Assembly (NCBI GenBank): GCA_022822905.1
Contig: JAJDYE010000026.1
Span: 1-64,000 of the forward strand
Direction of reading: 5' to 3'
DNA length: 64,000 nucleotides
Source of the DNA: Acidimicrobiia bacterium
Lineage (GTDB): Bacteria > Actinomycetota > Acidimicrobiia > Acidimicrobiales > Bin134
Positions 1 to 6,867 of the stretch are shown here, piece after piece (position 1 is the first letter of the stretch; every line of letters starts with the position of its first letter). The position numbers were made by a program, and so were the translations under genes. The notes beneath the pieces were generated by a model. That model saw only the letters and a program-made list of their open reading frames with translations, ran no database searches and had not been told where the DNA came from.

Positions 1-1
1 C

Positions 2-85
2 GTCATCGACCACACCACCGGCGAACTCCTCCGCACCCTCACCCTCGACCCCACCCGCGACTACCAACCCCGAAACAAAACATGA
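2..85 (+). CDS. C-terminal fragment of an integrase-core (IS481-like) transposase, cut by the window edge
   Basis: Frame 2 from the window edge reads 27 codons and stops at TGA 83-85. The peptide contains TTGELLRTLTLDPTRDYQP. This resembles the conserved C-terminal end of actinobacterial integrase-core (rve/DDE) transposases of the IS481 type, which often finish with a TGELLR-LTLDPTR-YQ motif. The catalytic core lies outside the window, so it is unclear whether the gene is intact. The family assignment is from memory of the motif. No terminal inverted repeat is obvious between the stop and the tRNA gene. Confidence 0.55.
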   Translation, partial: VIDHTTGELLRTLTLDPTRDYQPRNKT

Positions 86-141
86 AAAACACCCGCCCGC
101 GCAGGTTCACCCGTTCCACATGTCCTGACACATCACACCAG

Positions 142-225
142 TGCCCGGGGAGGGATTCGAACCCTCACTCCCTTGCGGGAACCGGATTTTGAGTCCGGCG
201 CGTCTACCAATTCCACCACCCGGGC
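142..225 (-). tRNA. tRNA-Leu, anticodon CAA
   Basis: The minus strand folds as a class II tRNA. The acceptor arms are GCCCGGG and CCCGGGC. The D-arm region is TGGTGGAATTGGTAGACGC. The anticodon arm CCGGA-CTCAAAA-TCCGG gives anticodon CAA. A variable arm (CCCGCAAGGG) and a T arm (GAGGG-TTCGAAT-CCCTC) follow. The long variable arm and the CAA anticodon identify leucine. The discriminator is A and the CCA end is not encoded. Confidence 0.93.
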
Positions 226-296
226 AGGGGGCCAGCTTGCTGGCTGGGGGAAGGGCAGTTTACCCAGTGCAATGGCAGGGAAGCTTGCTGGATAAC

Positions 297-324
297 TTGG
301 GCAGACGGGCTTGTCTCGTAGAGT
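297..324 (+). promoter_or_regulatory. possible promoter of the fab operon
   Basis: TTGGGC and TAGAGT are separated by 16 bp, about 40 bp upstream of the fabD start. The match to a housekeeping sigma consensus is moderate and there is no other support. Confidence 0.28.
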
Positions 325-362
325 GTTGAAACCCCACTGTCGTCTGAGAGGTCTGACACCTG

Positions 363-1538
363 ATGATCTGTTTCACCTATCCCGGCCAGGGATCCCAAAA
401 GGCCGGCATGGGTTCGGCCTGGGTCGACCACCCCTCGTGGGAGCTGGTGGCCGAGGCCTCTGAGGCAGCGGGGCGCGATGTGGCCCGGCTCCTGCTCGAC
501 GCTGACGACGACGAGCTGCGCCACACCCGCAACTCCCAGCTCGCCACGTTCATGGTGTCGATGATCGCACTCGACGCGGTGACCCGGGTGGGCATCGAGA
601 CCGCCGGCCACGCCGGCCACAGCCTGGGCGAGTACTCCGCGCTGGTGGCCGCCGGGGTGGTGGACTTCTACGACGGCGTTCGCCTGGTGTCGGAGCGGGG
701 CGAGGCCATGCAGGTGGCTGCCGAGGAGCAAGACGGCACCATGGCCGCGGTCATGGGCCTCGACGACGACTTGGTGGAGCAGGCCTGCGAACAGGCCGAC
801 GGCGACGTGTGGGTGGCCAACTACAACGCCCCCGGCCAAGTGGTGATCGCCGGCGCCCCCTCGATGGTGGACGCAGCCGGCGCCCTCGCCAAAGACCTGG
901 GGGCCAAGCGGGTTATGGCCCTGCCGGTGGGCGGCGCCTTTCACACCCCGTTCATGGCATCGGCCAAAGACCGGCTTCAAAAGGCCATCGGCAAGACCGA
1001 GTTCCGGGTTCCCGACCACCCGGTGTACGCCAACGTGGACGCCACCGCCCACACCGGCGCCGACATCTGGGCCGACCTGCTCAACGAGCAGCTCACCAGC
1101 CCGGTTCGCTGGCGCCAGTCGGTCCACAACATGTGCGACGACGGCTTCACCACGTTCGTGGAACTGGGGCCGGGCGCGGTGCTCACCGGAACGGTGAAGC
1201 GAACCGCCAAAGACTGCCAGCCGCTCAAGGTGAACGCCCCCACCGACATCGACGCGGTGCTGGAAGCCCTTGCTGGGCCCCCCGTAGCCGCTGCCGGCCC
1301 TCTGGAGGGCGAGGCCCTCTTCGCCACCGAGCGCCTGGTGGTGAGCCCCGCAGCCGGCGTCTTCCAGCCCACCGAAGACAACCTGCTGGGCACCGGGGTG
1401 ACCGCCGGCCAGCTGCTGGGCCATGTGGGCGACACCGAGGTCCACACTCCCTGGGCTGGGGCGATCATGGGATTTTTGGCCGTGGACGGCGAGCGGGTCA
1501 CCGCCAGCCAGCCCATCGCCTGGCTGCGCACACAATGA
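363..1538 (+). CDS. fabD: malonyl-CoA:ACP transacylase with a C-terminal biotinyl/lipoyl-like domain
   Basis: FabD moves the malonyl group from CoA to acyl carrier protein for type II fatty acid synthesis in the cytoplasm. The N-terminal PGQGSQ, the nucleophile elbow GHSLGE (Ser87) and the catalytic His in GAFHTPFM (about 194) are all present. The transacylase part ends near residue 310, as is usual. Residues of about 318-391 are extra. They read like a barrel-sandwich hybrid (SPAAGVF ... GVTAGQLLGHV ... VHTPWAGAIMG ... GERV), but the turn that normally carries the biotin or lipoyl lysine has GDTE and no lysine. The gene is first in a fabD-fabH-fabG-acpP-fabF run, with fabH starting 13 bp downstream. 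Confidence 0.95.
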   Translation: MICFTYPGQGSQKAGMGSAWVDHPSWELVAEASEAAGRDVARLLLDADDDELRHTRNSQLATFMVSMIALDAVTRVGIETAGHAGHSLGEYSALVAAGVVDFYDGVRLVSERGEAMQVAAEEQDGTMAAVMGLDDDLVEQACEQADGDVWVANYNAPGQVVIAGAPSMVDAAGALAKDLGAKRVMALPVGGAFHTPFMASAKDRLQKAIGKTEFRVPDHPVYANVDATAHTGADIWADLLNEQLTSPVRWRQSVHNMCDDGFTTFVELGPGAVLTGTVKRTAKDCQPLKVNAPTDIDAVLEALAGPPVAAAGPLEGEALFATERLVVSPAAGVFQPTEDNLLGTGVTAGQLLGHVGDTEVHTPWAGAIMGFLAVDGERVTASQPIAWLRTQ

Positions 1539-1551
1539 GGACACACGGGCG

Positions 1552-2481
1552 ATGACGAGGGCGGCCATCACCGGTCTGGGCACCGCGAAGGGCCACAAGG
1601 TGGTCACCAACCACGACTTGGCCCAAACCCTCGACACCAGCGACGAGTGGATCGTGGAGCGCACCGGCATCCACGAGCGCCGGGTGGGGGGCAGCTGCCT
1701 GGAGCTGGGCGGCCAAGCAGCCAAGATCGCCCTCAAGCAGGCCGAGATCGACGCCACCGAACTCGACCTGATCATCTGCTCCACCTGCACCCCCGACCAG
1801 GTGTTCCCCGCCGTGTCCAACCGCATCCAAGACGAGTTGGGGGCAACGTGCGGGGCGTTCGACCTGAACGCGGCCTGCTCGGGCTTCACCTACGGCGTTT
1901 CCCTGGCCCATTCCCAGATCGCCGCCGGCATGGAGCGGATACTGGTTATCGGAGTGGACACGCTCAGCCGGTTCACCGACTGGGACGACCGCTCCACCGC
2001 CATCTTGTTCGGCGACGGCGCCGGCGCGGTGGTGCTGGAGCCGGCCATCCGCGACGACCGGGGCGTGCTCAGCACCTACATGGGCTCCGAGGGCCGCTTC
2101 GCCGACCTGTTGATCTGCGACTTCGGCGACTACATCAAAATGGACGGCAAAGAGGTGTTCCGCCAGGCGGTGCGGGTCATGGTCTCAGCCAGCCAGAGAG
2201 TGCTGGCCGACGCCGGACTGGAGGCATCGGATGTGGCCGCAGTGATCCCCCACCAGGCCAACTTCCGGATCATCGAGAGCGCCATGAAACGCCTGGACAT
2301 CCCCCTGGAGAAGGCGGCCACCGTGCTCGAGACCACCGGCAACACCTCATCGGCCTCCATCCCGCTGGCCATGGACGAGGCGGTGTCGAAGGGGGCCATA
2401 AACGACGGTGATGTGGTGCTGCTCGTGGGCTTCGGCGCAGGTATGAGCGTCGCCGCCGCGCTGCTACGCTGGGGCCAGTGA
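1552..2481 (+). CDS. fabH: beta-ketoacyl-ACP synthase III
   Basis: FabH condenses a starter acyl-CoA with malonyl-ACP to begin fatty acid synthesis. The Cys-His-Asn triad is visible: Cys109 in NAACSG, His234 in IPHQAN and the Asn in TGNTSSAS. At 309 residues it is slightly shorter than typical FabH (about 320-330). The upstream ATG of the longer ORF (1423) would run through the end of fabD. ATG 1552 gives the usual N-terminus (AITGLGTAKG) and is chosen. The stop codon overlaps the GTG start of fabG, so the two are probably translationally coupled. Confidence 0.95.
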   Translation: MTRAAITGLGTAKGHKVVTNHDLAQTLDTSDEWIVERTGIHERRVGGSCLELGGQAAKIALKQAEIDATELDLIICSTCTPDQVFPAVSNRIQDELGATCGAFDLNAACSGFTYGVSLAHSQIAAGMERILVIGVDTLSRFTDWDDRSTAILFGDGAGAVVLEPAIRDDRGVLSTYMGSEGRFADLLICDFGDYIKMDGKEVFRQAVRVMVSASQRVLADAGLEASDVAAVIPHQANFRIIESAMKRLDIPLEKAATVLETTGNTSSASIPLAMDEAVSKGAINDGDVVLLVGFGAGMSVAAALLRWGQ

Positions 2482-3200
2482 GCACATCCAGGGTTGTCCT
2501 GGTGACCGGCGGGAACCGGGGCATCGGGCTGGCGACAGCCACTGAGTTCGCCCAAAACGGCCATCAGGTGGCGGTGACCTACCGCAGCGAGCCCCCGCAG
2601 TCCAACGGGCAAGTCGATCTGTTGGGCGTGTGCTGCGACGTGACCGACGAGAACCAGATCGAAGCCGCCTTCGCCGAGATCGAAGACCGGCTCGGCCCGG
2701 TGGAAGTGCTGGTGTCCAACGCCGGAATCAACCGCGACAAGCTGCTGATGCGCATGAGCGAGGCCGACTTCACCGACGTGATCGACGCGAACCTGACCGC
2801 CGGCTACCGGGTGGCCAAGCGAGCCACCAAGTCGATGATGCGCAACCGCTGGGGCCGCATCGTGTTCGTGTCTTCGGTGGTGGGCGCCGTGGGCCAGGCC
2901 GGGCAGGCCAACTACGCCGCCTCCAAGGCCGGCCTGGTGGGGCTGAGCCGATCGCTGGCCAAGGAACTGGCCAGCCGCAACATCACCGTCAACGTGGTGG
3001 CCCCCGGCCCGGTGGGCACCGACATGTTGAACGAGCTCGACGAGGACCGCCGCTCGGCCATTATCGACGCGGTTCCCCTCGGACGATTGGGCGAACCCTC
3101 CGAAATTGCTGCCACCATTTCCTTCTTGGCCTCCGACGCCGCCGGCTACGTCACCGGAGCGGTAATTCCGGTAGACGGTGGCCTGGGCATGGGAGGATGA
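2478..3200 (+). CDS. fabG: 3-oxoacyl-ACP reductase (SDR family)
   Basis: FabG reduces 3-oxoacyl-ACP with NADPH in each elongation cycle. It is a classical short-chain dehydrogenase of 240 residues. It has the cofactor motif TGGNRGIG, NAG in SNAGINRD, catalytic Ser in VSSVVG, YAASK for Tyr/Lys, and the PGPVGTDM loop. The GTG start overlaps the fabH stop by 4 bp. Its position among the fab genes supports FabG over other SDR enzymes. Confidence 0.93.
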   Translation: MSTSRVVLVTGGNRGIGLATATEFAQNGHQVAVTYRSEPPQSNGQVDLLGVCCDVTDENQIEAAFAEIEDRLGPVEVLVSNAGINRDKLLMRMSEADFTDVIDANLTAGYRVAKRATKSMMRNRWGRIVFVSSVVGAVGQAGQANYAASKAGLVGLSRSLAKELASRNITVNVVAPGPVGTDMLNELDEDRRSAIIDAVPLGRLGEPSEIAATISFLASDAAGYVTGAVIPVDGGLGMGG

Positions 3201-3265
3201 ATGCCCGGATACGCATTGGAAAACCCGTCCAAGGACGACCCGTCCACGAATAGGAGAGAACAAGC

Positions 3266-3505
3266 GTGAGCGACGACAACTTCACCCGCTTCCAGAACTG
3301 CACAGTGGAGGTGCTGTCGGTGGAGGCCGATCAGGTCACTCCCGAGGCCACCTTTGCCGACGACTTGGACTCAGACAGCCTCGACTTGGTCGAGTTGGTG
3401 ATGGCGCTCGAAGAAGAGTTCGACATCGCCATCGACGAGGAAGAGCTGGAGGACATCGAGACCGTGGGCCAGGCCTTCGACTTGGTGACCGTCAAACTGG
3501 GATGA
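3266..3505 (+). CDS. acpP: acyl carrier protein
   Basis: This small acidic 79-residue protein carries the growing acyl chain on 4'-phosphopantetheine. The attachment serine is Ser38 in DSDSLDLVE, followed by the helix VELVMALEEEF. The start is GTG preceded by an AGGAGAG ribosome binding site. It sits 65 bp after fabG and 55 bp before fabF, the standard place for the fatty-acid ACP. Confidence 0.95.
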   Translation: MSDDNFTRFQNCTVEVLSVEADQVTPEATFADDLDSDSLDLVELVMALEEEFDIAIDEEELEDIETVGQAFDLVTVKLG

Positions 3506-3560
3506 CCTCGCCGCCATCTGACGAGACGAATTCCAACCCTCGGCCGCGGAGCGCGAGCCC

Positions 3561-4742
3561 ATGACGGCACCGCGCCGAGTGGCAGTCACCGGCATCGGGG
3601 TCTTGGCCTGGCCCGGCCTCGGCCGGGATGCCTTCTGGCAGGGGCTGCTGGAGGCCCCCGCCGAGGGGCGGCGGGTGATGGACCACTTCGATCCCCTCCC
3701 CCATTTCGACTCCCCCAAAGAGGCCCGCCGCACCGACCGGTTCGCCCAGATGGCCCTGGCCGCGGCAGCCGAGGCGCTGGAGCAGTCGGGCGAGCTCAGC
3801 GCCGACCCCGGCCGCACCGGCGTGTGGGTGGGAACGGGCGTGGGAGGCCTGCGGACGCTGGAAGATCAGATCCAGGTCCGCATCGAGAAAGGCGAACGGA
3901 GGGTGTCGCCGTTTCTGGTGCCGATGCTGATGGCCAATGCCGCATCAGCGGCCATCTCCATGCGCTACGGATTCTCCGGTCCGTGCGAGAACACGGTCAC
4001 CGCCTGCGCCGCGGGCACCCAGTCGATAGCCAACGCGGCCATGTTGATCCGCTCCAATCGCTGCGATGCGGTGATCACCGGCGGAAGCGAGGCCTCCAAC
4101 TCCATCACCGGCGAGGCCACCTTCTGGAACATGACCGCGGTGTCCCGATCCCACATCAGCCGCCCGTTCGACTTGGAGCGCGACGGATTCATCCAAGCCG
4201 AGGGAGCGGCGGTCTTGGTGTTGGAGGAGTTGGAAACGGCCCGAAGCCGAGGTGCCACCGTGCTGGGCGAAATCCTGGGGGGCGCCAGTAACGCCGACGC
4301 CCATCACATCACCGCCCCGTCGCCAGGCGGTGCGGGGGCAGTGCGCTGCATGGAGCTGGCCTTGGCCGATGCCGGGCTGGAAGCAAGCGACATCGTCCAC
4401 ATCAACGCCCACGGCACATCCACCCCGCTGAACGACGCCGCCGAGGCCGAGGCCATCCAAAAGGTGTTCGGCACGCCGGGGCCGCTGGTCACCTCCACAA
4501 AAGGCGTGACCGGTCACGCCCTGGGAGCGGCAGGGGCCATTGAGGCCGCCGCGGTGCTGTTGGCCATGGAGCACGGGAAGATCCCCCCCACCTACGGGTA
4601 CGAGACCCCCGACCCGGAGATGGCCCCCATCCAAATCGTGGCCCCCGATCCGGCCTCGTGGACGCCGGGGCCGTCGCTTTCGAACTCCTTCGGCTTCGGC
4701 GGCCACAACGGGACCATCGTGATCGGTCCCCCGCCCGAATAG
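3561..4742 (+). CDS. fabF: beta-ketoacyl-ACP synthase II
   Basis: This is the elongating condensing enzyme of type II fatty acid synthesis. The Cys-His-His triad is present: Cys149 in TACAAGTQ, His in NAHGTSTPLND, and His in the C-terminal NSFGFGGHN. It is 393 residues, a little shorter than the usual 410. It is the last gene of the plus-strand fab run and converges with the fabZ-like gene. Confidence 0.94.
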   Translation: MTAPRRVAVTGIGVLAWPGLGRDAFWQGLLEAPAEGRRVMDHFDPLPHFDSPKEARRTDRFAQMALAAAAEALEQSGELSADPGRTGVWVGTGVGGLRTLEDQIQVRIEKGERRVSPFLVPMLMANAASAAISMRYGFSGPCENTVTACAAGTQSIANAAMLIRSNRCDAVITGGSEASNSITGEATFWNMTAVSRSHISRPFDLERDGFIQAEGAAVLVLEELETARSRGATVLGEILGGASNADAHHITAPSPGGAGAVRCMELALADAGLEASDIVHINAHGTSTPLNDAAEAEAIQKVFGTPGPLVTSTKGVTGHALGAAGAIEAAAVLLAMEHGKIPPTYGYETPDPEMAPIQIVAPDPASWTPGPSLSNSFGFGGHNGTIVIGPPPE

Positions 4743-4760
4743 CCGGCAACTGCCTGCCGG
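4743..4760 (+). terminator. GC-rich hairpin between convergent fabF and fabZ
   Basis: CCGGCA and TGCCGG form a 6-bp stem with a 6-nt loop directly after the fabF stop. There is no T-tract, so an intrinsic terminator is only a possibility. Confidence 0.28.
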
Positions 4761-4779
4761 TGCCTACGGCCGGCGCCGA

Positions 4780-5202
4780 TCAGCCGGCGTCAACCACCAC
4801 GAACAGCAGTTCGCACGAGCACGCCAGCTCCCCCCCAACCAACGCCCGCCCCTGGCCTCGGCCGGCCCGGGCCGACAGGCGGGTCATCTCCACTTCCAGG
4901 TCCAAGCGCTCACCAGGGACCACCTGGCGGCGGAATCGGGCACTGTCGAGGCCGCCGAACAGGGGCAGCTTGCCGGCGAATCGGTCGTCGCAGAGGGCGA
5001 TGTAGGCCCCGAGTTGGGCGATGGCCTCGGCCATCAGCACTCCCGGCAGCGTGGGACGCCCGGGAAAGTGGCCGGCGAAAAACGGCTCGTCGCCCGTGAG
5101 CTGCCAATAGCCCTCGGCCCGCTCCCCGACCACCATCGAGGTGACCTCGTCCAAGAACAGGAACGGAGGGCGGTGCGGGAGAACCTCGGCCGGAGGTCTC
5201 AT
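4780..5202 (-). CDS. fabZ: FabZ-like 3-hydroxyacyl-ACP dehydratase
   Basis: FabZ-type hotdog dehydratases remove water from 3-hydroxyacyl-ACP. The 140-residue protein has the family signature [13 protein letters not shown], catalytic His in [15 protein letters not shown] and Glu in [10 protein letters not shown]. It is convergent to the fab operon and so has its own promoter. This family also includes dehydratases for other acyl substrates, but the location makes fatty acid synthesis the likely role. Confidence 0.9.
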   Translation of the reverse strand: MRPPAEVLPHRPPFLFLDEVTSMVVGERAEGYWQLTGDEPFFAGHFPGRPTLPGVLMAEAIAQLGAYIALCDDRFAGKLPLFGGLDSARFRRQVVPGERLDLEVEMTRLSARAGRGQGRALVGGELACSCELLFVVVDAG

Positions 5203-5220
5203 AAGGCTGCTCTTGTTCCG

Positions 5221-5685
5221 CTATTCCTCAGGCAGTGCCGCAGCCAGATTGACCGCGGTGTTCTTGGGGCTGATCTTGTACCAGGCGTGCTCAATCCGGC
5301 CGTCTTCATCTACAAGGAAGGCGGAGCGGACAATGCCCCAATAGGTATTGCCGTACATCTTCTTCTCCCGCCACACCCCGAAGGCCTCGGCGGCCTCATG
5401 GTCGGGATCCGACAGGAGGGAGTAGCCGAGGTCGCACTTCTCATCGAACCGCTTCTGGCGGTCGGGCTTGTCCCCGCTGATTCCCACTGCGGCGATGCCC
5501 CGTTCTGCGGCGATGTCACGCACGCCGATTGCCTGATTCGTTCAACCAGGAGTAAGTGCCTTGGGAAAGAAGAAAATCGCCAGCTTCCGTCCGGCAAAGT
5601 CACCCAGCGACACCTGGTTGCCGTTCTGGTCCTCCAGGGCGAACGCCGGCGTTTGATCGCCGGGAGACAACAGCCAATCAGCCAT
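5221..5685 (-). CDS. Bcp/PrxQ-type peroxiredoxin, probable selenoprotein (in-frame TGA at the peroxidatic position)
   Basis: The open frame runs from ATG 5685 to TAG 5221 and is interrupted only by TGA at 5542-5544, codon 48 of 154. Upstream it encodes MADWLLSPGDQTPAFALED and FFFPKALTPG. Downstream it encodes TNQAIGVRDIAAERG, GISGDKP, LLSDPDHE, AFGVW and SAFLVDEDG. This is a full-length Bcp-type peroxiredoxin, which reduces hydroperoxides. In Bcp proteins the peroxidatic Cys lies in TPGCT, and here it is TPG-TGA-T. Insertion of selenocysteine is therefore the best reading. The usual resolving Cys five residues later is replaced by Ile. A lone Cys occurs in DEKCDLGY. A hairpin follows the TGA. 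A nonsense mutation or sequencing error cannot be excluded from sequence alone. The ORF track shows only the downstream part (5221-5523). Confidence 0.82.
5508..5527 (-). promoter_or_regulatory. candidate bacterial SECIS hairpin downstream of the UGA
   Basis: In the transcript, CGGCG pairs with CGCCG around a 10-nt loop, UGCGUGACAU. The stem begins 14 nt after the UGA, and 19 nt separate the UGA from the loop. The second loop base is G. This fits the loose bacterial SECIS pattern of a short apical stem with a G at the start of the loop, 16-37 nt after UGA. The hairpin is short, and similar ones occur by chance in GC-rich DNA. Confidence 0.42.
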
Positions 5686-5702
5686 GGATCGACTCTATCG
5701 GA

Positions 5703-5981
5703 TCAGGTTCCCTTGACGGCTGCCTTCAGCCGGGCGCCAGCGCTCACCTTGCAGCCCTTGGCGGCGGCAATCTGGATGGTCTCGCCAGTGCGGGGGTTGC
5801 GACCGGTGCGGGCGCCTCGAGAGGTCTGCTCGAAGGACACGAAGCCGGTGATCGCCACCTTGTCGCCCAAGATCACCTGCTCGGTGACAACAGTCTCCAG
5901 GCTGCTGAGCACCGCGTCCACGGAGCTCTTGCTCTCACCGGTGCGCTCGCTGATGGCGCTGACCAACTCTGACTTGTTCAT
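5703..5981 (-). CDS. hup: HU family nucleoid protein
   Basis: This 92-residue DNA-bending protein begins MNKSELVSAISE. It contains the HU signature GFVSFEQ...RTGRNPRTGETI, with the Pro that intercalates DNA. It lacks the long Lys/Ala-rich tail of mycobacterial HupB. The start is preceded by a strong AGGAGG site. It has its own promoter region, with a palindrome and direct repeats listed separately. Confidence 0.94.
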   Translation of the reverse strand: MNKSELVSAISERTGESKSSVDAVLSSLETVVTEQVILGDKVAITGFVSFEQTSRGARTGRNPRTGETIQIAAAKGCKVSAGARLKAAVKGT

Positions 5982-5997
5982 GGAATCCTCCTGAATG

Positions 5998-6021
5998 CTG
6001 AATTACGCGAGTGTAATTCAG
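5998..6021 (-). promoter_or_regulatory. perfect palindrome overlapping the hup -10 region
   Basis: CTGAATTAC, a 6-nt centre and GTAATTCAG form a perfect 9-bp inverted repeat. It lies 17 bp upstream of the HU start and overlaps the predicted -10 box. It could be an operator for a dimeric regulator or a 5'UTR hairpin. Confidence 0.5.
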
Positions 6022-6037
6022 TTGGAAATTGACACAA
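6010..6037 (-). promoter_or_regulatory. predicted promoter of hup
   Basis: On the minus strand, TTGTGT (-35) and TACACT (-10) are separated by 16 bp, in an unusually AT-rich stretch before the HU gene. The match is reasonable for a housekeeping actinobacterial promoter. Confidence 0.45.
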
Positions 6038-6093
6038 AGTTCTCAGAGTCAATCAGCCCGCAGTGGAAAAATGCCAAGTTCTCAGGCTCAATC
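6037..6093 (-). repeat. pair of 18-bp direct repeats upstream of hup
   Basis: AAGTTCTCAGAGTCAATC at 6037-6054 and AAGTTCTCAGGCTCAATC at 6076-6093 match at 16 of 18 positions with a 39-bp period. They lie immediately upstream of the predicted hup -35 box, and the second copy runs into the trpA stop. They may be tandem binding sites for a regulator. Confidence 0.5.
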
Positions 6094-6867
6094 CAAGGCT
6101 CGGCGGAATTTCCCAACCAGATCGCCCACCGCGGCGGGTCCGCCGTCGCCCAGCATCCGGCGCACCACCGCCGAGCCCACCACCGCGCCGTCGGCCACTC
6201 GGCACACCTCCTGGGCCTGCTCGGGAGTGCCCACCCCCACCCCCACTAGAACGGGCACGTCGGTCACCTGCTTGAGCCTCCCGGCCATAACCACCGCCGA
6301 CGACGCCAGCTCGTCGCGCTCCCCGGTCACCCCCAGAAGCCCCACCCCGTAGACGAATCCCCGGGTTCGAGCGCAAATCCGGCCCAGCCGCTCGTCAGAC
6401 GCGGTGGGCGCGGCCAACAGCACCGTCTCCACCCCCGCGGCGTCGGCCGCCTCGGTCCACGGTCCCGCTTCCTCCAGGGGCAGGTCGGGGAGGATGGCGG
6501 CGGCCACGCCCTGCTCAGCCAGCACCGAGGCGAACCGCTCCAAGCCGAATCGAAAGGCGATGTTGTAGTAGGTCATCACTGCCAGAGGGACGCCGATGTC
6601 GAGCCGCCCGAGGGCGTCCAAAACCGCTAGCGGTGTGATCCCACCAGCCAGCGCTCGGTCGTTAGCCTGCTGGATGACCGGGCCGTCCATTACCGGATCG
6701 GAGAACGGGATGCCCACCTCGATCGCGTCGGCGCCCGCGTCGGCGGCTGCGGCCAGTCCGGCCTGCCAGTCGCCCAACCCCCCGGTGAGATAGGGAACCA
6801 GCGCCTTGCCGCCCTGGGAGCGGCGGCCCCGCAGTGCGGCCTCCAACGGGCCGGGCTCAGCGCTCAC
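6088..6867 (-). CDS. trpA: tryptophan synthase alpha subunit
   Basis: TrpA cleaves indole-3-glycerol phosphate to indole, which passes to TrpB. The 259-residue TIM barrel has catalytic Glu in [14 protein letters not shown], catalytic Asp in LPDLPLEEA and the phosphate-binding [10 protein letters not shown]. Its start overlaps the trpB stop by 4 bp, as expected for the alpha2beta2 complex. Confidence 0.96.
   Translation of the reverse strand: MSAEPGPLEAALRGRRSQGGKALVPYLTGGLGDWQAGLAAAADAGADAIEVGIPFSDPVMDGPVIQQANDRALAGGITPLAVLDALGRLDIGVPLAVMTYYNIAFRFGLERFASVLAEQGVAAAILPDLPLEEAGPWTEAADAAGVETVLLAAPTASDERLGRICARTRGFVYGVGLLGVTGERDELASSAVVMAGRLKQVTDVPVLVGVGVGTPEQAQEVCRVADGAVVGSAVVRRMLGDGGPAAVGDLVGKFRRALD

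Noticed and set aside
1315-1538. Biotin- or lipoyl-carrying domain on FabD
   Set aside because: The position of the modified lysine reads GDTE and there is no nearby Lys, so no modification is expected; only the fold is proposed.
204-1889. 561-residue minus-strand ORF over fabD and fabH
   Set aside because: It overlaps the tRNA gene and has low-complexity, Gly/His/Val-rich content. It is an antisense shadow of two well-supported genes.
5310-5603. 97-residue ORF in another frame of the peroxiredoxin, suggesting a frameshift
   Set aside because: Its sequence is unrelated to peroxiredoxins. The true frame continues on both sides of the TGA without any shift, so an indel does not explain the gap.
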